From contig DKMD01000006.1 of the NCBI GenBank assembly GCA_002470465.1, positions 1 through 55,193 of the forward strand: a stretch of DNA of 55,193 nt. The letters run 5' to 3'. The stretch comes from Pluralibacter sp. UBA7423. Lineage in GTDB: Bacteria > Pseudomonadota > Gammaproteobacteria > Enterobacterales > Enterobacteriaceae. Every line of letters starts with the position of its first letter. Position 1 is the stretch's first letter. The notes under the pieces were generated by a model. It was given only the letters and a program-made list of their open reading frames with translations, made no database searches and had not been told where the DNA came from. The translations under genes and the position numbers were made by a program. Shown in pieces: positions 8,657-18,830 of this stretch.

Positions 8657-10222
8657 GGTATACTCCTGCGCGGGTGCAGCGAACACGCGCTCACACTCTC
8701 CCTGTTCAATCACTTCCCCTTGCCTTAGCACAATCACCTGATGACAGAGCGCACGCACCACGTGAAGATCGTGGCTGATGAAGATATAGGCCAGTCGGTG
8801 TTTTTGCTGAAGCGACTTCAGCAACGCCAGTATCTGCGCCTGCACGGTTCTGTCCAGCGATGAGGTTGGCTCATCAAGCACGATAAGCTGCGGTTTTAAA
8901 ATCAGTGCACGTGCGATGGCGATACGCTGGCGCTGACCGCCGGAAAACTCTGCCGGGTAACGCCAGCGCGTCTCAGGGTCGAGACCCACTTCCTTCATGA
9001 CCTTGATGACTTCCGCTTCCCGGGCCTGCGCACTCAGGGTTTTTTGATGAACGCGTAAACCTTCCTCAACGATCTGCAATACGTTCAAACGCGGATTGAG
9101 CGAGGAGTTAGGATCCTGAAAAACGACCTGAATGCGGTGGCGCAGCGGCAGCATTTGCTGGCGGGTGCGGCCCTGAACGGGCTGTCCGTCAAAGATAATG
9201 TCGCCCTTTGAGGCAATCAGGCGCAGCAGCGCCAGCCCGGTGGTACTTTTGCCGGAGCCCGATTCACCGACCAGGCCGAGCGTTTCACCGGTATTCAGCG
9301 TAAAGCTGACGTTTTTTACCACCGGATTTTCGTCAACCACGCGGCGAAGAATCCCTTTGCGGACAGGAAAAGCGACCTGCAAGTTGTTGACCTGCAACAA
9401 CGGCACGCTGTCGGGCGGCAGCGGGATGGGCTCACCTGCGGGTTCGCTGTTGAGCAATTTGATGGTGTAAGGATGGCGTGGAGCGGCGAGCAGCGCACTG
9501 GCCTGGCCTTGCTCCACGCAGCGCCCGTTTTGCATAACGGCGATGCTGTCTGCCAGCTTGCGCACGATGCTCAGGTTATGGGTGATAAACAGCAGGCCCA
9601 TATTCAGCTCCTGGCGCAGCTCCCGCAGCAGTTGCAGGATCTGCGCTTGGACGGAGACGTCGAGCGCGGTGGTGGGTTCGTCGGCGATTAGCAGCTCCGG
9701 CCGCGTCAGCAGCGCCATGGCAATCATCACTCGCTGACGTTCACCGCCGGAAAGCTGGTGCGGATAGTTATCGAGCCGCCGACGCGCGTTGCGGATCCCT
9801 ACACGATCCAGACAGCCTAAAATCTCTCCGCGTGCGGCCTCTTTGCGCATTCCCCGGTGAAGAGACAGCACTTCATAGAGCTGTTTTTCCAGCGTATGCA
9901 GCGGGTTAAGTGAGACCATTGGCTCCTGAAAAATCATGGCGATGCGGTTACCGCGAATGCCGCGCAGGACACGTTCGTCAGCATGTAGCAGTGACTGGTC
10001 GTGGAAACGAACGTCACCGGTCGGATAGCTGACCGGCGGCGTCGGCAGCAGGCGTAGTATGGAGAGCGCCGAAACGCTTTTGCCTGAGCCGGATTCCCCC
10101 ACCAGCGCCAGCGTTTCCCCGGCGTCGATTTTCAGTGACAGCTCGTTGACCACGGTTCGGGCTTCGCCTCGCGCCGTGAAGGTAATGGAAAGGTTATCGA
10201 TCTCTAACAACGGAACCGCCAT
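8633..10222 (-). CDS. yejF: YejF, fused ATPase of the YejABEF peptide importer
   Basis: 529 residues, matching E. coli YejF. Two ABC domains lie in tandem: each has a Walker A (GESGSGKS), a signature (LSGGERQR in the first, FSGGQRQR in the second) and a Walker B ([16 protein letters not shown]). It powers uptake of oligopeptides and, in E. coli, the peptide-nucleotide microcin C. The ATG at 10222 is used because an upstream extension runs into yejE. It is the last gene of the operon, one base after the yejE stop codon. Confidence 0.96.
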   Translation of the reverse strand: MAVPLLEIDNLSITFTARGEARTVVNELSLKIDAGETLALVGESGSGKSVSALSILRLLPTPPVSYPTGDVRFHDQSLLHADERVLRGIRGNRIAMIFQEPMVSLNPLHTLEKQLYEVLSLHRGMRKEAARGEILGCLDRVGIRNARRRLDNYPHQLSGGERQRVMIAMALLTRPELLIADEPTTALDVSVQAQILQLLRELRQELNMGLLFITHNLSIVRKLADSIAVMQNGRCVEQGQASALLAAPRHPYTIKLLNSEPAGEPIPLPPDSVPLLQVNNLQVAFPVRKGILRRVVDENPVVKNVSFTLNTGETLGLVGESGSGKSTTGLALLRLIASKGDIIFDGQPVQGRTRQQMLPLRHRIQVVFQDPNSSLNPRLNVLQIVEEGLRVHQKTLSAQAREAEVIKVMKEVGLDPETRWRYPAEFSGGQRQRIAIARALILKPQLIVLDEPTSSLDRTVQAQILALLKSLQQKHRLAYIFISHDLHVVRALCHQVIVLRQGEVIEQGECERVFAAPAQEYTRQLITLS

Positions 10223-10223
10223 A

Positions 10224-11249
10224 TTACACCGCCTTAGCCGGGTCGAAGGCGTCGCGCACGGCTTCACCAATAAAGATCAGCAGCGACAGCAGCACCGCCA
10301 CGGATAAAAATGCCGTGATCCCAAGCCACGGCGCCTGCAAATTGTTTTTCCCCTGCAGCAGTAGCTCGCCGAGCGAAGGCGAACCGAGCGGCAGGCCAAA
10401 GCCAAGGAAATCGAGTGAGGTGAGGGTGGTTATCGAGCTGCAAAGAATAAACGGCAGAAACGTCAGCGTCGCCACCATCGCATTCGGCAGCATGTGGCGA
10501 AAGATGATGCCGCGATCGCTCACGCCCAGCGCCTGCGCGGCGCGAATATAGTCGAAGTTGCGGGTACGCAGAAACTCGGCGCGAACCACGCCTACCAGCG
10601 TCATCCAGCCGAACAGCACGGTGATCGCCAGCAACCACCAGAAGTTAGGCTGCACGACGCTTGAGAGCAATATAATGAGAAACAGCGTCGGCATGCCCGA
10701 CCACACTTCGATAAAGCGCTGGCCCCAGAGATCAATTTTGCCGCCGTAGTAGCCCTGTAGCGCGCCCGCCAGCACGCCCATGACGCTGGAGCAGAGCGTC
10801 AGCATCAGGCCGAATAGCAGGGAAATGCGCGTGCCATAGAGAATGCGCGCCAGCACGTCGCCGCCGTTGGCGTCGGTACCCAGCCAGTTTTGTGCCGAAG
10901 GCGGGGAAGGGAAGGGCTTGTCGGTGGCGAAGTTGATCGACGTTGCGCCAAAGCGAATGGGTGTCCAGAGCACGCGGCCATGCTCCTTCAGCTGGTTTTG
11001 CAGCCACGGATCCTGGTAGTCTGCGGCGGTGGCAAACTGGCCGCCGAACTCTTTCTCGCTATAAGTTTTCAGCACCGGGAAATAGAACTCGCCGTGATAC
11101 TCCACGACCAAAGGCCGATCGTTGGCGATAAGTTCGGATCCCAGGCTGCAAATAAAAATAATCAGGAACAGCACCAGTGACCAGAAGCCCCGGCGGTTGT
11201 GGCGAAAACGTGCCCAGCGGGCCTGATTGACGGAGCTTAAGCGTGGCAT
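10224..11249 (-). CDS. yejE: YejE, permease subunit of the peptide importer
   Basis: 341 residues, the E. coli length. An N-terminal membrane anchor is followed by a large periplasmic loop (about residues 45-130) and a Binding-protein-dependent permease core containing the EAA-type loop (RAAQALGVSDRGIIFRHMLPNA). It forms the inner-membrane channel with YejB. Its ATG shares one base with the yejB stop codon (TGATG), implying translational coupling. Confidence 0.96.
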   Translation of the reverse strand: MPRLSSVNQARWARFRHNRRGFWSLVLFLIIFICSLGSELIANDRPLVVEYHGEFYFPVLKTYSEKEFGGQFATAADYQDPWLQNQLKEHGRVLWTPIRFGATSINFATDKPFPSPPSAQNWLGTDANGGDVLARILYGTRISLLFGLMLTLCSSVMGVLAGALQGYYGGKIDLWGQRFIEVWSGMPTLFLIILLSSVVQPNFWWLLAITVLFGWMTLVGVVRAEFLRTRNFDYIRAAQALGVSDRGIIFRHMLPNAMVATLTFLPFILCSSITTLTSLDFLGFGLPLGSPSLGELLLQGKNNLQAPWLGITAFLSVAVLLSLLIFIGEAVRDAFDPAKAV

Positions 11250-12343
11250 CAGCGGCCCTCAAAATCGATGCGCGGATCGACCAGCGTATAGCTGATATCG
11301 CTGATGATGTTCAGCAGCAGGCCAATCAGAGTGAAGATGTACAGCGTGCCGAACATCACCGGGTAGTCGCGGGATACCGTGGCTTCGTAGCCGAGCAGAC
11401 CGAGGCCGTTGAGAGAGAACATGACTTCGATCAGCAGCGATCCGGTGAAAAACATGCTGATAAAGGTGGCCGGGAAACCGGCGATCACCAGCAGCATGGC
11501 GTTGCGAAAGATATGTCGCCAGAGAATGTGCTTTTCGCTGACCCCTTTGGCGCGCGCGGTGACGACGTACTGCTTACGAATTTCGTCGAGGAACGAGTTT
11601 TTGGTCAGCATCGTCAGGGCAGCAAAGCCGCCAATTACCGTTGCCAGCACTGGCAGAGTGATGTGCCACAGGTAATCGGTGATTTTCTGATACCAGGGCA
11701 GCGTGTCGAAATTGGCGGAGACCAGCCCCCGCAGCGGGAACAGATCGTAGTAGCTCCCGCCCGCGAACAGCACGATCAGGACGATGGCGAACAGAAAAGC
11801 GGGAATGGCGTAACCGATGATGATGAACGCGCTGCTCCAGATGTCAAAGCGGCTGCCGTTGCTGACCGCCTTGCGGATACCTAACGGAATCGACACCAGA
11901 TAGATAATGAGCGTGCTCCAGAGCCCGAGCGTTATCGACACCGGCAGGCTCTCTTTGATCAGCTTCAATACGGAGGCGCTGCGAAACAGGCTGTCGCCAA
12001 AATCGAAGCGCACGTAGTTCCAGAGCATGCTGAAGTAGCGTTCGTGCATCGGCTTGTCGAATCCGTAGCGGTGGGTGATTTCGGCGATCACTTCCGGATC
12101 GAGCCCGCGGCCGCCGCGATACTGACTTTCACTGAGGTTGCTGACGCCGGTGCGGGCATGCGTCGCGCCCATGCCGTCGGCGCCGCTGCCAGGCAGGCTG
12201 CTCTTATCGCCGAACTCAATGGCGGCAATCGCCTGGTCAACCGGGCCGCCGGGGGCAATCTGGACGATAAAAAAGTTGATAGTGATAATGGCCCAAAGCG
12301 TGGGAATAACCAGCAGCAGCCGGCGAATGAGGTAAGCGCCCAT
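11249..12343 (-). CDS. yejB: YejB, permease subunit of the peptide importer
   Basis: 364 residues, the E. coli length. The N-terminal segment [19 protein letters not shown] is typical of the DppB/OppB class of peptide permeases. The EAA loop is seen as [19 protein letters not shown]. It pairs with YejE. It starts nine bases after the yejA stop codon and overlaps yejE by one base. Confidence 0.96.
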   Translation of the reverse strand: MGAYLIRRLLLVIPTLWAIITINFFIVQIAPGGPVDQAIAAIEFGDKSSLPGSGADGMGATHARTGVSNLSESQYRGGRGLDPEVIAEITHRYGFDKPMHERYFSMLWNYVRFDFGDSLFRSASVLKLIKESLPVSITLGLWSTLIIYLVSIPLGIRKAVSNGSRFDIWSSAFIIIGYAIPAFLFAIVLIVLFAGGSYYDLFPLRGLVSANFDTLPWYQKITDYLWHITLPVLATVIGGFAALTMLTKNSFLDEIRKQYVVTARAKGVSEKHILWRHIFRNAMLLVIAGFPATFISMFFTGSLLIEVMFSLNGLGLLGYEATVSRDYPVMFGTLYIFTLIGLLLNIISDISYTLVDPRIDFEGR

Positions 12344-12352
12344 ATTTACTCC

Positions 12353-14164
12353 TTAGCGCCGGGCTTCCGGCAGTTTCGCCGCTTTGTTCACGTCGTACCA
12401 CCAGTTGTCAAAGCCCAGTGAATAGACTGGACGTACCGTCGGGTGAGAAAACTTATCCCAGTAAGCCATGCGATCCGAGGCCATATACCACATGGGCAAC
12501 TGGTAGTAATTCCAGGTTAATACGCGGTCCAGCGCTCGTCCAAGCGGCAGCAGTTTTTGCTTGTTGCCTTCAGCTTTGATCATTTGGCTAATCAGGTTAT
12601 CAATCACCGGGCTGCTGACGCCAGGGCCGTTATAGGATGAGTTGATGTAGGCCGATGCCCAGGATATTTGCAGATCGCTGCCGCTCGGCCACGGCATCGC
12701 CCGCCACAGGCGCGGCATCATGTCGTAGTCGCGGGTGCGCATGCGGTTGGTAACCTGCGACATATCCACCTGGCGAATATCCATCGTCACGCCCAGGCGT
12801 TTTAAATTGTGCTGAAACGGCATTACCCACTGATTGTTTCCGGCTGAGGGCAAGAGTAGCTCGAACTGCAGCGGTTTACCGGTTTGGGCATTGACGCGCT
12901 GCTGGCCTTTCAGCACCCAGCCCGCGTCAGTCAGCAGCTTGTCCGCCTTCAGTAAATTCTCACGGTCGAAGCCGTTGCCGTTGGATTTTGGCGGTTCATA
13001 AATGGCGGTGAAAACTTCTGGCGGCAGCTCTTTTTTCATTGGGGCAAGCAGCACCAGTTCATCAGCATTGGGATAGCCGCGTGCGGCGTATTCCGTATTC
13101 TGGAAATAGCTGTTCGTACGGCTGTAAGCGCCATAAAACAGCGCTTTGTTCATCCACTCAAAATCAAACGCCAGACCGATGGCTTCGCGAACTTTGCGAT
13201 CGGCAAACACCGGGCGCTGAATGTTGAACGTCAGCCAGCGTGTGTCCTGTGCGGAGTCGTTTTTCTCTTCTTCTTTGACGATGTAGTGGTTGCTGAAGTT
13301 TTTGCCGATATAACGCGTCGCCCAGTTTTTCGGGCTGCCTTCGGTACGGAAATCAAACGCACCTGCCTTAAAGGCTTCGAATGCCACGTTATCGTCGAGG
13401 TAGTAGTCGTAGCGGAGAGTATCGAAGTTCCAGCGCCCGCGGTTGACCGGCAGATTCGCCGCCCAGTAGTCCTTCACGCGGGAATAAACCACGTACTGGC
13501 CCATGCGCCAGGAGGTGATTTTATAGGGCCCGTTCGCCAGCGGTGGGGCAGAAAGCGGGTCGCTAAGCTTATGGCTGCGCCAGAATTTTTCGGGCATTAC
13601 CGGCAGGGTGAACAGGCTCAGCATGTCTTCCTTGCCCGGTTTAGCCAGCTCAAAACGGACGGTAAGCGGAGCGATAGCTTTAACCGTGGTGCCTTTATAG
13701 ATCAGGCGAAACTGCGGCACGCCTTCGGTCATAAATTTGTTGAAGGTAAAAGCGACATCTTCCGACGTGACTTTACTGCCATCATGAAAGCGCGCGCGTG
13801 GGTTGATGGTAACTTCAGCCCAGGAAAAGTCATCTGCGTAGCGCGCCATGTCGGCAATCAGAGGATAGTAGCTGCCGGGCTCGTCATCTGATGTGGTGAA
13901 GAGTGAGTCGTACAGCGACTCTGTGCGCACAGCAGCGTTGCCGCGCAATGCGTAGCGGTTGAAGTTATCGAAAGTGCCGAGAGCTGACAGCGTGACGCTC
14001 CCGCCTTTTGGCGCGGCGGGATTAACGTAATCGTAGTGGCTGAAGTTAATGGCGTACTTCGGTTCACCGATGACGGCAAACGCGTAGCTTTCCTTGATAG
14101 TCTGAGCCTGCGCGTTCAGGGTCAACAGCGCGAGCATCAGTAACACTGTGCGCACAACAATCAC
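12353..14164 (-). CDS. yejA: YejA, periplasmic peptide-binding protein
   Basis: 603 residues, one less than E. coli. The start is a GTG at 14164, nine bases after AAGGAA. A Sec signal peptide of about 20 residues ends at NAQAQ. The body is a family 5 solute-binding protein (SBP_bac_5), with the conserved NPRARFHDGSKVTSEDVAFTF-type region near residues 110-135. It delivers peptides to YejBEF. It is the first gene of the operon; its promoter should lie in 14165-14230. Confidence 0.95.
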   Translation of the reverse strand: MIVVRTVLLMLALLTLNAQAQTIKESYAFAVIGEPKYAINFSHYDYVNPAAPKGGSVTLSALGTFDNFNRYALRGNAAVRTESLYDSLFTTSDDEPGSYYPLIADMARYADDFSWAEVTINPRARFHDGSKVTSEDVAFTFNKFMTEGVPQFRLIYKGTTVKAIAPLTVRFELAKPGKEDMLSLFTLPVMPEKFWRSHKLSDPLSAPPLANGPYKITSWRMGQYVVYSRVKDYWAANLPVNRGRWNFDTLRYDYYLDDNVAFEAFKAGAFDFRTEGSPKNWATRYIGKNFSNHYIVKEEEKNDSAQDTRWLTFNIQRPVFADRKVREAIGLAFDFEWMNKALFYGAYSRTNSYFQNTEYAARGYPNADELVLLAPMKKELPPEVFTAIYEPPKSNGNGFDRENLLKADKLLTDAGWVLKGQQRVNAQTGKPLQFELLLPSAGNNQWVMPFQHNLKRLGVTMDIRQVDMSQVTNRMRTRDYDMMPRLWRAMPWPSGSDLQISWASAYINSSYNGPGVSSPVIDNLISQMIKAEGNKQKLLPLGRALDRVLTWNYYQLPMWYMASDRMAYWDKFSHPTVRPVYSLGFDNWWYDVNKAAKLPEARR

Positions 14165-14230
14165 CGGGGGTTATTCCTTCTGCGGCCATTTTCGGGCAAT
14201 TCACTCATCCTGTTGAATAATAAGTGACGT

Positions 14231-15793
14231 TCAGGTGGTTGTGAAATAATTCTCGGGCTTGCCATGGGCCTCGACCAGTTTTTCCAGCGTTAGCGGGCGG
14301 CTTATCCAGTAGCCCTGCAGGAAGTTCACGCCATGCTGGCGCAACCAATTGGCCTGTTCCTGTGTCTCTACGCCCTCTGCTACCGTGACGAGGCTCATTT
14401 TCCGGGCGAGCGTCAGCACGGCGTCCAGCACCGGGGAGGTGACCGTTTCTGTACCGATGGCGTTAACGAAACCGCGATCGATTTTCAGATAATCGAAGGA
14501 ATAGCGCTGAAGATAAATCAGCGCGCTGTGTCCGGTACCGAAATCATCAATGGCAATTTCGTAACCTTCATGATGCAGCCATTCAAACAGCGTGACGGCC
14601 TGGCGCTGGTTGAGCATGTCGCGTTCGGTGATTTCCAGCACCAGCTGGAAGTAGTTCGCCGGCAGCATACTGCTGAGATCCCGCAGATCCTGTTTGAAAC
14701 TCTCGGCCATCAGATGGGCAGGAGCGATATTGATTCCGAGTTTTGCCCCCGGCGGGAGCAGATTTTGCAGCGCCGGTGCGTCTTTGGCGATGAGCTCGAA
14801 CAGATGACGGGTCAGCGGCACAATCAGCTGCTGGGCCTCGGCAAAGTTGATAAATGCATCAGGTGGGATCTCTCCGGCTGTCGGATGCTTCCAGCGCATC
14901 AGCACTTCCACGCCGCGGATCTGCATGCTCTCAGCTCCCACCACGGGTTGGTATACCACGTAGAACTGATTGCGCTTAATCGCAGAGGTAATTTCTTTGC
15001 CCGGGCGCAGGCGAACCGTCAGCACGTAGTAGCAGAGCAGGCCAGACAGCAGGCCGCACATCACGCCCATCAGCAGAGAAAACTGCGTATTCTCGCTGGC
15101 CCAGGTGTTGCCGTAGACGTTCACCGTTAGCGGCAAACCGTTGATTTTCGCCGTGCGAATTGGCGTATCTTTTAACAGGCTGGCCGGCTGTGGCTTAGGG
15201 CTATAGGTAGAAATGGCGGTACCGTTCGCGATCAGGGCAATGCCGCTGAACTGATTCTGCCGGGAAGAATAAAGGATCCATGGCATCAGGCTTGCATTGA
15301 TCGAGGTGAATACGCCCCGATTTTCAAGCAGTGGGCTGCGTACCCAGAGGGCAAAAGCGGGGCGCTGTGGCATCATTGGTGTCCCCGGCAGGATCGTCAG
15401 ATCCAGCGCTTTGCTGACGTCTACCTGCGGCACTAGCTGTTTCATTGGCACGTTCATCTCGCCCGTGGCGGAAGAGCATTTTGCGTGACCATTTTCGACC
15501 AGCAGAAAGGCGCGAACGTTAAGGCTGAAAGCCGCGCGGGAGGTGAGCTCGGAGGAGACATCAGAGCAGCGGCTCATGGTGAGAGGCTGGAGTTTATCTA
15601 CGGTATTGAGCAGCTCGCCAAAATAGTTGTCCAGATACTTTTGCAGATCGTGAATGATGATATCGAACTGCTGCGCGCGCTTATGGTGGAATATCATCAT
15701 CTGTACGCTGCCCGCTAACAGAGCAACGACCGCACCCAGCAGCAGGCTGGAGAAGAGGATCTTGCGACCGAGCGAGAAGTAGCGCTTGAACAT
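14231..15793 (-). CDS. pdeN: PdeN (Rtn), CSS-motif EAL-domain c-di-GMP phosphodiesterase
   Basis: 520 residues against 518 in E. coli. An N-terminal membrane helix (about 12-35), a periplasmic CSS domain with Cys76 and Cys106, a second helix (about 239-261) and a cytoplasmic EAL domain are visible. The signature motif reads EVL at residues 296-298 rather than EAL, a common functional variant. The metal-binding DDFGTG and the later AEGVET motifs are intact, so activity is expected. In E. coli CSS phosphodiesterases the periplasmic disulfide controls activity. It lies downstream of mepS behind a terminator, so probably has its own promoter. Confidence 0.94.
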   Translation of the reverse strand: MFKRYFSLGRKILFSSLLLGAVVALLAGSVQMMIFHHKRAQQFDIIIHDLQKYLDNYFGELLNTVDKLQPLTMSRCSDVSSELTSRAAFSLNVRAFLLVENGHAKCSSATGEMNVPMKQLVPQVDVSKALDLTILPGTPMMPQRPAFALWVRSPLLENRGVFTSINASLMPWILYSSRQNQFSGIALIANGTAISTYSPKPQPASLLKDTPIRTAKINGLPLTVNVYGNTWASENTQFSLLMGVMCGLLSGLLCYYVLTVRLRPGKEITSAIKRNQFYVVYQPVVGAESMQIRGVEVLMRWKHPTAGEIPPDAFINFAEAQQLIVPLTRHLFELIAKDAPALQNLLPPGAKLGINIAPAHLMAESFKQDLRDLSSMLPANYFQLVLEITERDMLNQRQAVTLFEWLHHEGYEIAIDDFGTGHSALIYLQRYSFDYLKIDRGFVNAIGTETVTSPVLDAVLTLARKMSLVTVAEGVETQEQANWLRQHGVNFLQGYWISRPLTLEKLVEAHGKPENYFTTT

Positions 15794-15904
15794 AGCTTCC
15801 TGTATCCGTGATATTTAAAAAGGTAATTCAATGCTTTGGGATGCCGGGGCGCATCTTACCAGCATAGTCTATTTCGCCATCCTGGCGGGCACGGACGGGA
15901 GAAG

Positions 15905-15938
15905 AAAAAAAAAGCACTGCTCAGCAGTGCTTTTTTTT
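15905..15938. terminator. Bidirectional terminator downstream of mepS
   Basis: GCACTGC and GCAGTGC (7 bp, extended by A-T pairs) surround a TCA loop, with A tracts on the left and eight T on the right. On the minus strand it ends mepS transcription before pdeN. Confidence 0.9.
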
Positions 15939-15983
15939 ATTGTCTTGCTGTCGGCCAAGGGAAAACTAACAGCAAGACAGGCA

Positions 15984-16553
15984 TCAGGAGCGGCTCAGAA
16001 CGCGGCGTGCTTCGTTGTAGCGCTTGTTCCAGTAAGGCTCATTCATGCTGGAAATGGTCACACCGCTGCTGGTGGAAGCATGCACGAACTGGTTATTGCC
16101 GATGTAGATGCCAACGTGGCGGCCCGTGGATCCAGCGCGGAACAGCACTAAATCACCGGTACGCAGCTGTGTGCGCTTAATCGACTTACCCATTTCCTGC
16201 TGCTCGTAGGTGGAGCGGGGTAAATCCATGCCGAACTGTTCACGGAAAGTACGCTGAACAAAAGCGGAACAGTCGATACCGCGTTTGGTATCGCCGCCGA
16301 GGCGATATCGCACGCCTTTCCAGCTGGCGTATTGATCCATCAGGCGTGATTTCACGTCGAGATTACGCACCATGGATTCAAATTCATCCTGAGAGGCTTG
16401 CAGTGACGAAGGATCTTCGTTACTCACACCAAGTGTCTCAGAATGCATATTCTTTGCGGTGTTTGTCGTGCTACATGCAGAAAGCAGGACCGCGACTGCT
16501 ACAGCGGGTATTGCCCGCAGGATATATCTCAAAATTGGTTGAGATGTGACCAT
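15984..16553 (-). CDS. mepS: MepS (Spr), murein DD-endopeptidase lipoprotein
   Basis: 189 residues (E. coli 188). A signal peptide ends in the lipobox LLSAC with the lipidated cysteine at residue 27. The NlpC/P60 domain carries Cys95 (GIDCSAF), His146 (GRHVGIY) and His158 (FVHAS), the known catalytic triad positions. The enzyme cuts D-Ala-mDAP cross-links to let the murein sacculus grow and is degraded by the NlpI-Prc system in E. coli. The residue after the DCS motif is Ala instead of the Gly of K-12. The gene has a long 5' intergenic region and its own terminator. Confidence 0.97.
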   Translation of the reverse strand: MVTSQPILRYILRAIPAVAVAVLLSACSTTNTAKNMHSETLGVSNEDPSSLQASQDEFESMVRNLDVKSRLMDQYASWKGVRYRLGGDTKRGIDCSAFVQRTFREQFGMDLPRSTYEQQEMGKSIKRTQLRTGDLVLFRAGSTGRHVGIYIGNNQFVHASTSSGVTISSMNEPYWNKRYNEARRVLSRS

Positions 16554-16981
16554 GTTGATTGTTTTCCCTTGAAGTCCTTAACGATAAACATCGTTATAAA
16601 ATTGCCAACCGTGAGGAGACTAAATACCTGCCATCAATGAGACAATTCCCGAAGGCTAAAATTGTGCAGTGCCGCACAAATTTATTCACTTTCTGAATAA
16701 TTTATCTCTGGAATGGCAAAACGAGATTGAGATTACCCTATCGATACAGGGCTGGCTAGCGCTTTTCGGGGATTTTTTATAAGAAAATGTGATAGCGAAA
16801 GTGAGGATTTTTCTATGGCGAGAAATAGACCTGAAAATGCGCACTAATTAGCCAATTATCTCATTCTTAAGCAAATTCTGATGACGATAAAATGACGAAA
16901 AGCGTTATTTTCCCCTCAGAAAGTTCTCAGGGATCGAAAACGATCCCTGATGACCATGATTAATTTAGGTTGAAAGTTTGT
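16554..16981. other. 428-base AT-rich gap between mepS and lpxT
   Basis: This gap must carry the mepS promoter on the minus strand. It contains a dyad TTGTGC-agtgcc-GCACAA (16662-16679), a small dyad AACGAT-aaac-ATCGTT near 16581-16596 just upstream of mepS, and a strong hairpin at 16927-16950. On the plus strand a 10-codon frame at 16815-16847 (MARNRPENAH) follows a GTGAGGA ribosome-binding-like sequence. None has an assigned role. Confidence 0.5.
16927..16950. repeat. 10-bp perfect hairpin downstream of lpxT
   Basis: TCAGGGATCG and CGATCCCTGA pair perfectly around an AAAA loop. It sits 32 bases after the lpxT stop codon on the minus strand. No T tract follows on either strand, so it may be a Rho-assisted or weak terminator of lpxT. 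Confidence 0.7.
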
Positions 16982-17686
16982 TTAATTATTGTTGCGCGCG
17001 GTTGGGAGAAAACGATCAAACAGGGCGATTGTTTTATCGCTGAGCTGCGTCAACAGAATCCAGGGCATGCCAATCAAAACGGCGGTCAGCGATCCAACGG
17101 CAATATCGGTGAACCAGTGCGCACCAATCATTACGCGCGGGAAAGCAAAAACCACAAAAATAATCAGGGCTATGGTGAACGCTTTATGGCCAAAATATCG
17201 CCACATAAAGGTGGCAAATATCAGCAGCATCATCCCGTGATCGCCCGGGAAGCTGTCTTTTGACGCGTCCTTAGTCGAAATATGCAGCAGATCGCTGACC
17301 CGATAAACATTCGGGAAAAACAGCGACGGGCTTGCGCGTTTGACCGGCATTAGATGCTGGGCAAGCTGGTTCACAATCACTGCAGAAAGCAGCATGACCA
17401 GGCCAATAATAACGATCTGACGACGGCCCGCGTTATCTGCCTTCAGCCAGAAGCTGAGCATCAGGCAGCCCATGGCCAACAGCGAACAGCCATCAAAGGC
17501 GCGGTTATTGGTTATCGCGAGGAACCAGACGTAGGCCCGGCTGTCGGCCAGCCCCTGGCTGAAGAAGTGAAAAATGCCTGAATCGACAGGGAACCATAAT
17601 CCATGGTTAACCGGCAAATACCAGCTCATAAACAGGGCCAGTCCGGCAATATTCAGCAGTAATATAAGAGGAAGTCGAGTTTTCAT
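16982..17686 (-). CDS. lpxT: LpxT, lipid A 1-diphosphate synthase
   Basis: 234 residues (E. coli 237). A PAP2-type membrane phosphotransferase with about six helices. The active-site signature is split as usual: KRASPSLFF, SFPGDHG, and RVMIGAHWFTDI. In E. coli it moves a phosphate from undecaprenyl diphosphate to the lipid A 1-position on the periplasmic face. ATG at 17686 has an AGAGGAAG ribosome-binding site. It lies 42 bases downstream of yeiR and may be co-transcribed. Confidence 0.95.
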   Translation of the reverse strand: MKTRLPLILLLNIAGLALFMSWYLPVNHGLWFPVDSGIFHFFSQGLADSRAYVWFLAITNNRAFDGCSLLAMGCLMLSFWLKADNAGRRQIVIIGLVMLLSAVIVNQLAQHLMPVKRASPSLFFPNVYRVSDLLHISTKDASKDSFPGDHGMMLLIFATFMWRYFGHKAFTIALIIFVVFAFPRVMIGAHWFTDIAVGSLTAVLIGMPWILLTQLSDKTIALFDRFLPTARNNN

Positions 17687-17728
17687 AGCATATTATTTGG
17701 ATCAAATGAGCGTCGCAACATACCGACC

Positions 17729-18706
17729 TCAGGTTAAACGAAGTTTCAACAGAGAGGACTGCAAGGCATTCCAGTCCGTTTCGGCGTGATGAATCAGTTC
17801 AATGCGGCTGTCCGGTGGGGCGACGGACTGCGTTTCGATATGCAGATCGCTACCCTGACGATTAATTCGTACCAGCCCTTCTGCAATGCGCATCACCCCT
17901 TTCACCCGGGAAACCGGTGCCAGACGGGCCCATTCCAGCAGGCCAATGGTATCAAACTGCGTATCGGCATCGAAAATCCAGCCACAGGCATAATGCCCCT
18001 GACCGCTGTTCACGCTGCGGCGCCAGCGCTGATGCTCGGGGAGGCTCAGCGCCGCCAGGCCTCTGTTCGACGGACGGCTGTGCGAATGCGCAGCGCTTTC
18101 TGGCAGCACAGCCAGGTTACGGCGCGGTAAGTTTAGTAGCGCACCGTCAATAGCGCCCTGAGTCACTTCCACATGCTGGCGTTCACCGCCAAAGTTCGCC
18201 CACCAGTCGGCAAACGCCTGCTGACTTTCCGGTGTTGCCCGATCCTGTTTATTCGCCACAATGATGTCCGCTGCCGCAAGCTGATCGCGGAAGTTTTCGT
18301 TGGCGATGACTTTTTCATCAAGCAGTTGACGAGGATCCAGCACGCAGAGCGTGGCGCGCAAATCAATCCATGGCTCATAAACCGGGGCGGTGAGAATGTC
18401 GAGGATCTGTTTGGGATGACCCAGACCCGTTGGCTCTATCAGCAACCGATCGGGTTTGCCCTGGCGAAGCAGGGTGTTGAGCCCGACCTGCATCGGCAGG
18501 CCGTTCACGCAGCACATGCATCCACCGGGAATCTCTTTCAGCAGCGCGCCGCTGTCGGCGAGCAATGCGCCGTCGATCCCAACCTCACCGAATTCATTGA
18601 CCAGCACCGCCCACTTTTCATTCGTGGGTTTGTTGGCCAGTAAATGGAGAATGGAGGTTGTCTTACCGCTGCCGAGAAAGCCTGTAATCAGATTCGTTAG
18701 CGTCAC
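17729..18706 (-). CDS. yeiR: YeiR, zinc-binding COG0523 GTPase
   Basis: 325 residues (E. coli 328). The start is GTG at 18706 behind GGAGA. Walker A is GFLGSGKTT (9-17) and the metal-binding CMCC motif is at residues 63-66. A histidine-containing segment (AAHSHSRPSN) and the CobW C-terminal domain (LPEHQRWRR) follow. The family are GTP-driven metallochaperones; E. coli YeiR binds zinc and helps under zinc limitation. No Zur box was recognised upstream. Confidence 0.94.
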   Translation of the reverse strand: MTLTNLITGFLGSGKTTSILHLLANKPTNEKWAVLVNEFGEVGIDGALLADSGALLKEIPGGCMCCVNGLPMQVGLNTLLRQGKPDRLLIEPTGLGHPKQILDILTAPVYEPWIDLRATLCVLDPRQLLDEKVIANENFRDQLAAADIIVANKQDRATPESQQAFADWWANFGGERQHVEVTQGAIDGALLNLPRRNLAVLPESAAHSHSRPSNRGLAALSLPEHQRWRRSVNSGQGHYACGWIFDADTQFDTIGLLEWARLAPVSRVKGVMRIAEGLVRINRQGSDLHIETQSVAPPDSRIELIHHAETDWNALQSSLLKLRLT

Positions 18707-18830
18707 GTGGTCTCCAGGAAAAACGCGGGTAATAGTATAGCAGCGCGTTCTATCCTGGCGAAAAACGGGGGAAAAGAGAAGTCTGGCCCGCGGACAGAGC
18801 GCTACTCTGCCCGCTAAAGCGCAGGAAGTG

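Noticed and set aside
15496..15498. EVL instead of EAL in pdeN as a sign of inactivity
   Set aside because: The variant at the signature is frequent in active phosphodiesterases and the other metal-binding and catalytic motifs are intact. (Motif lies at residues 296-298; genomic position about 14900-14908.)
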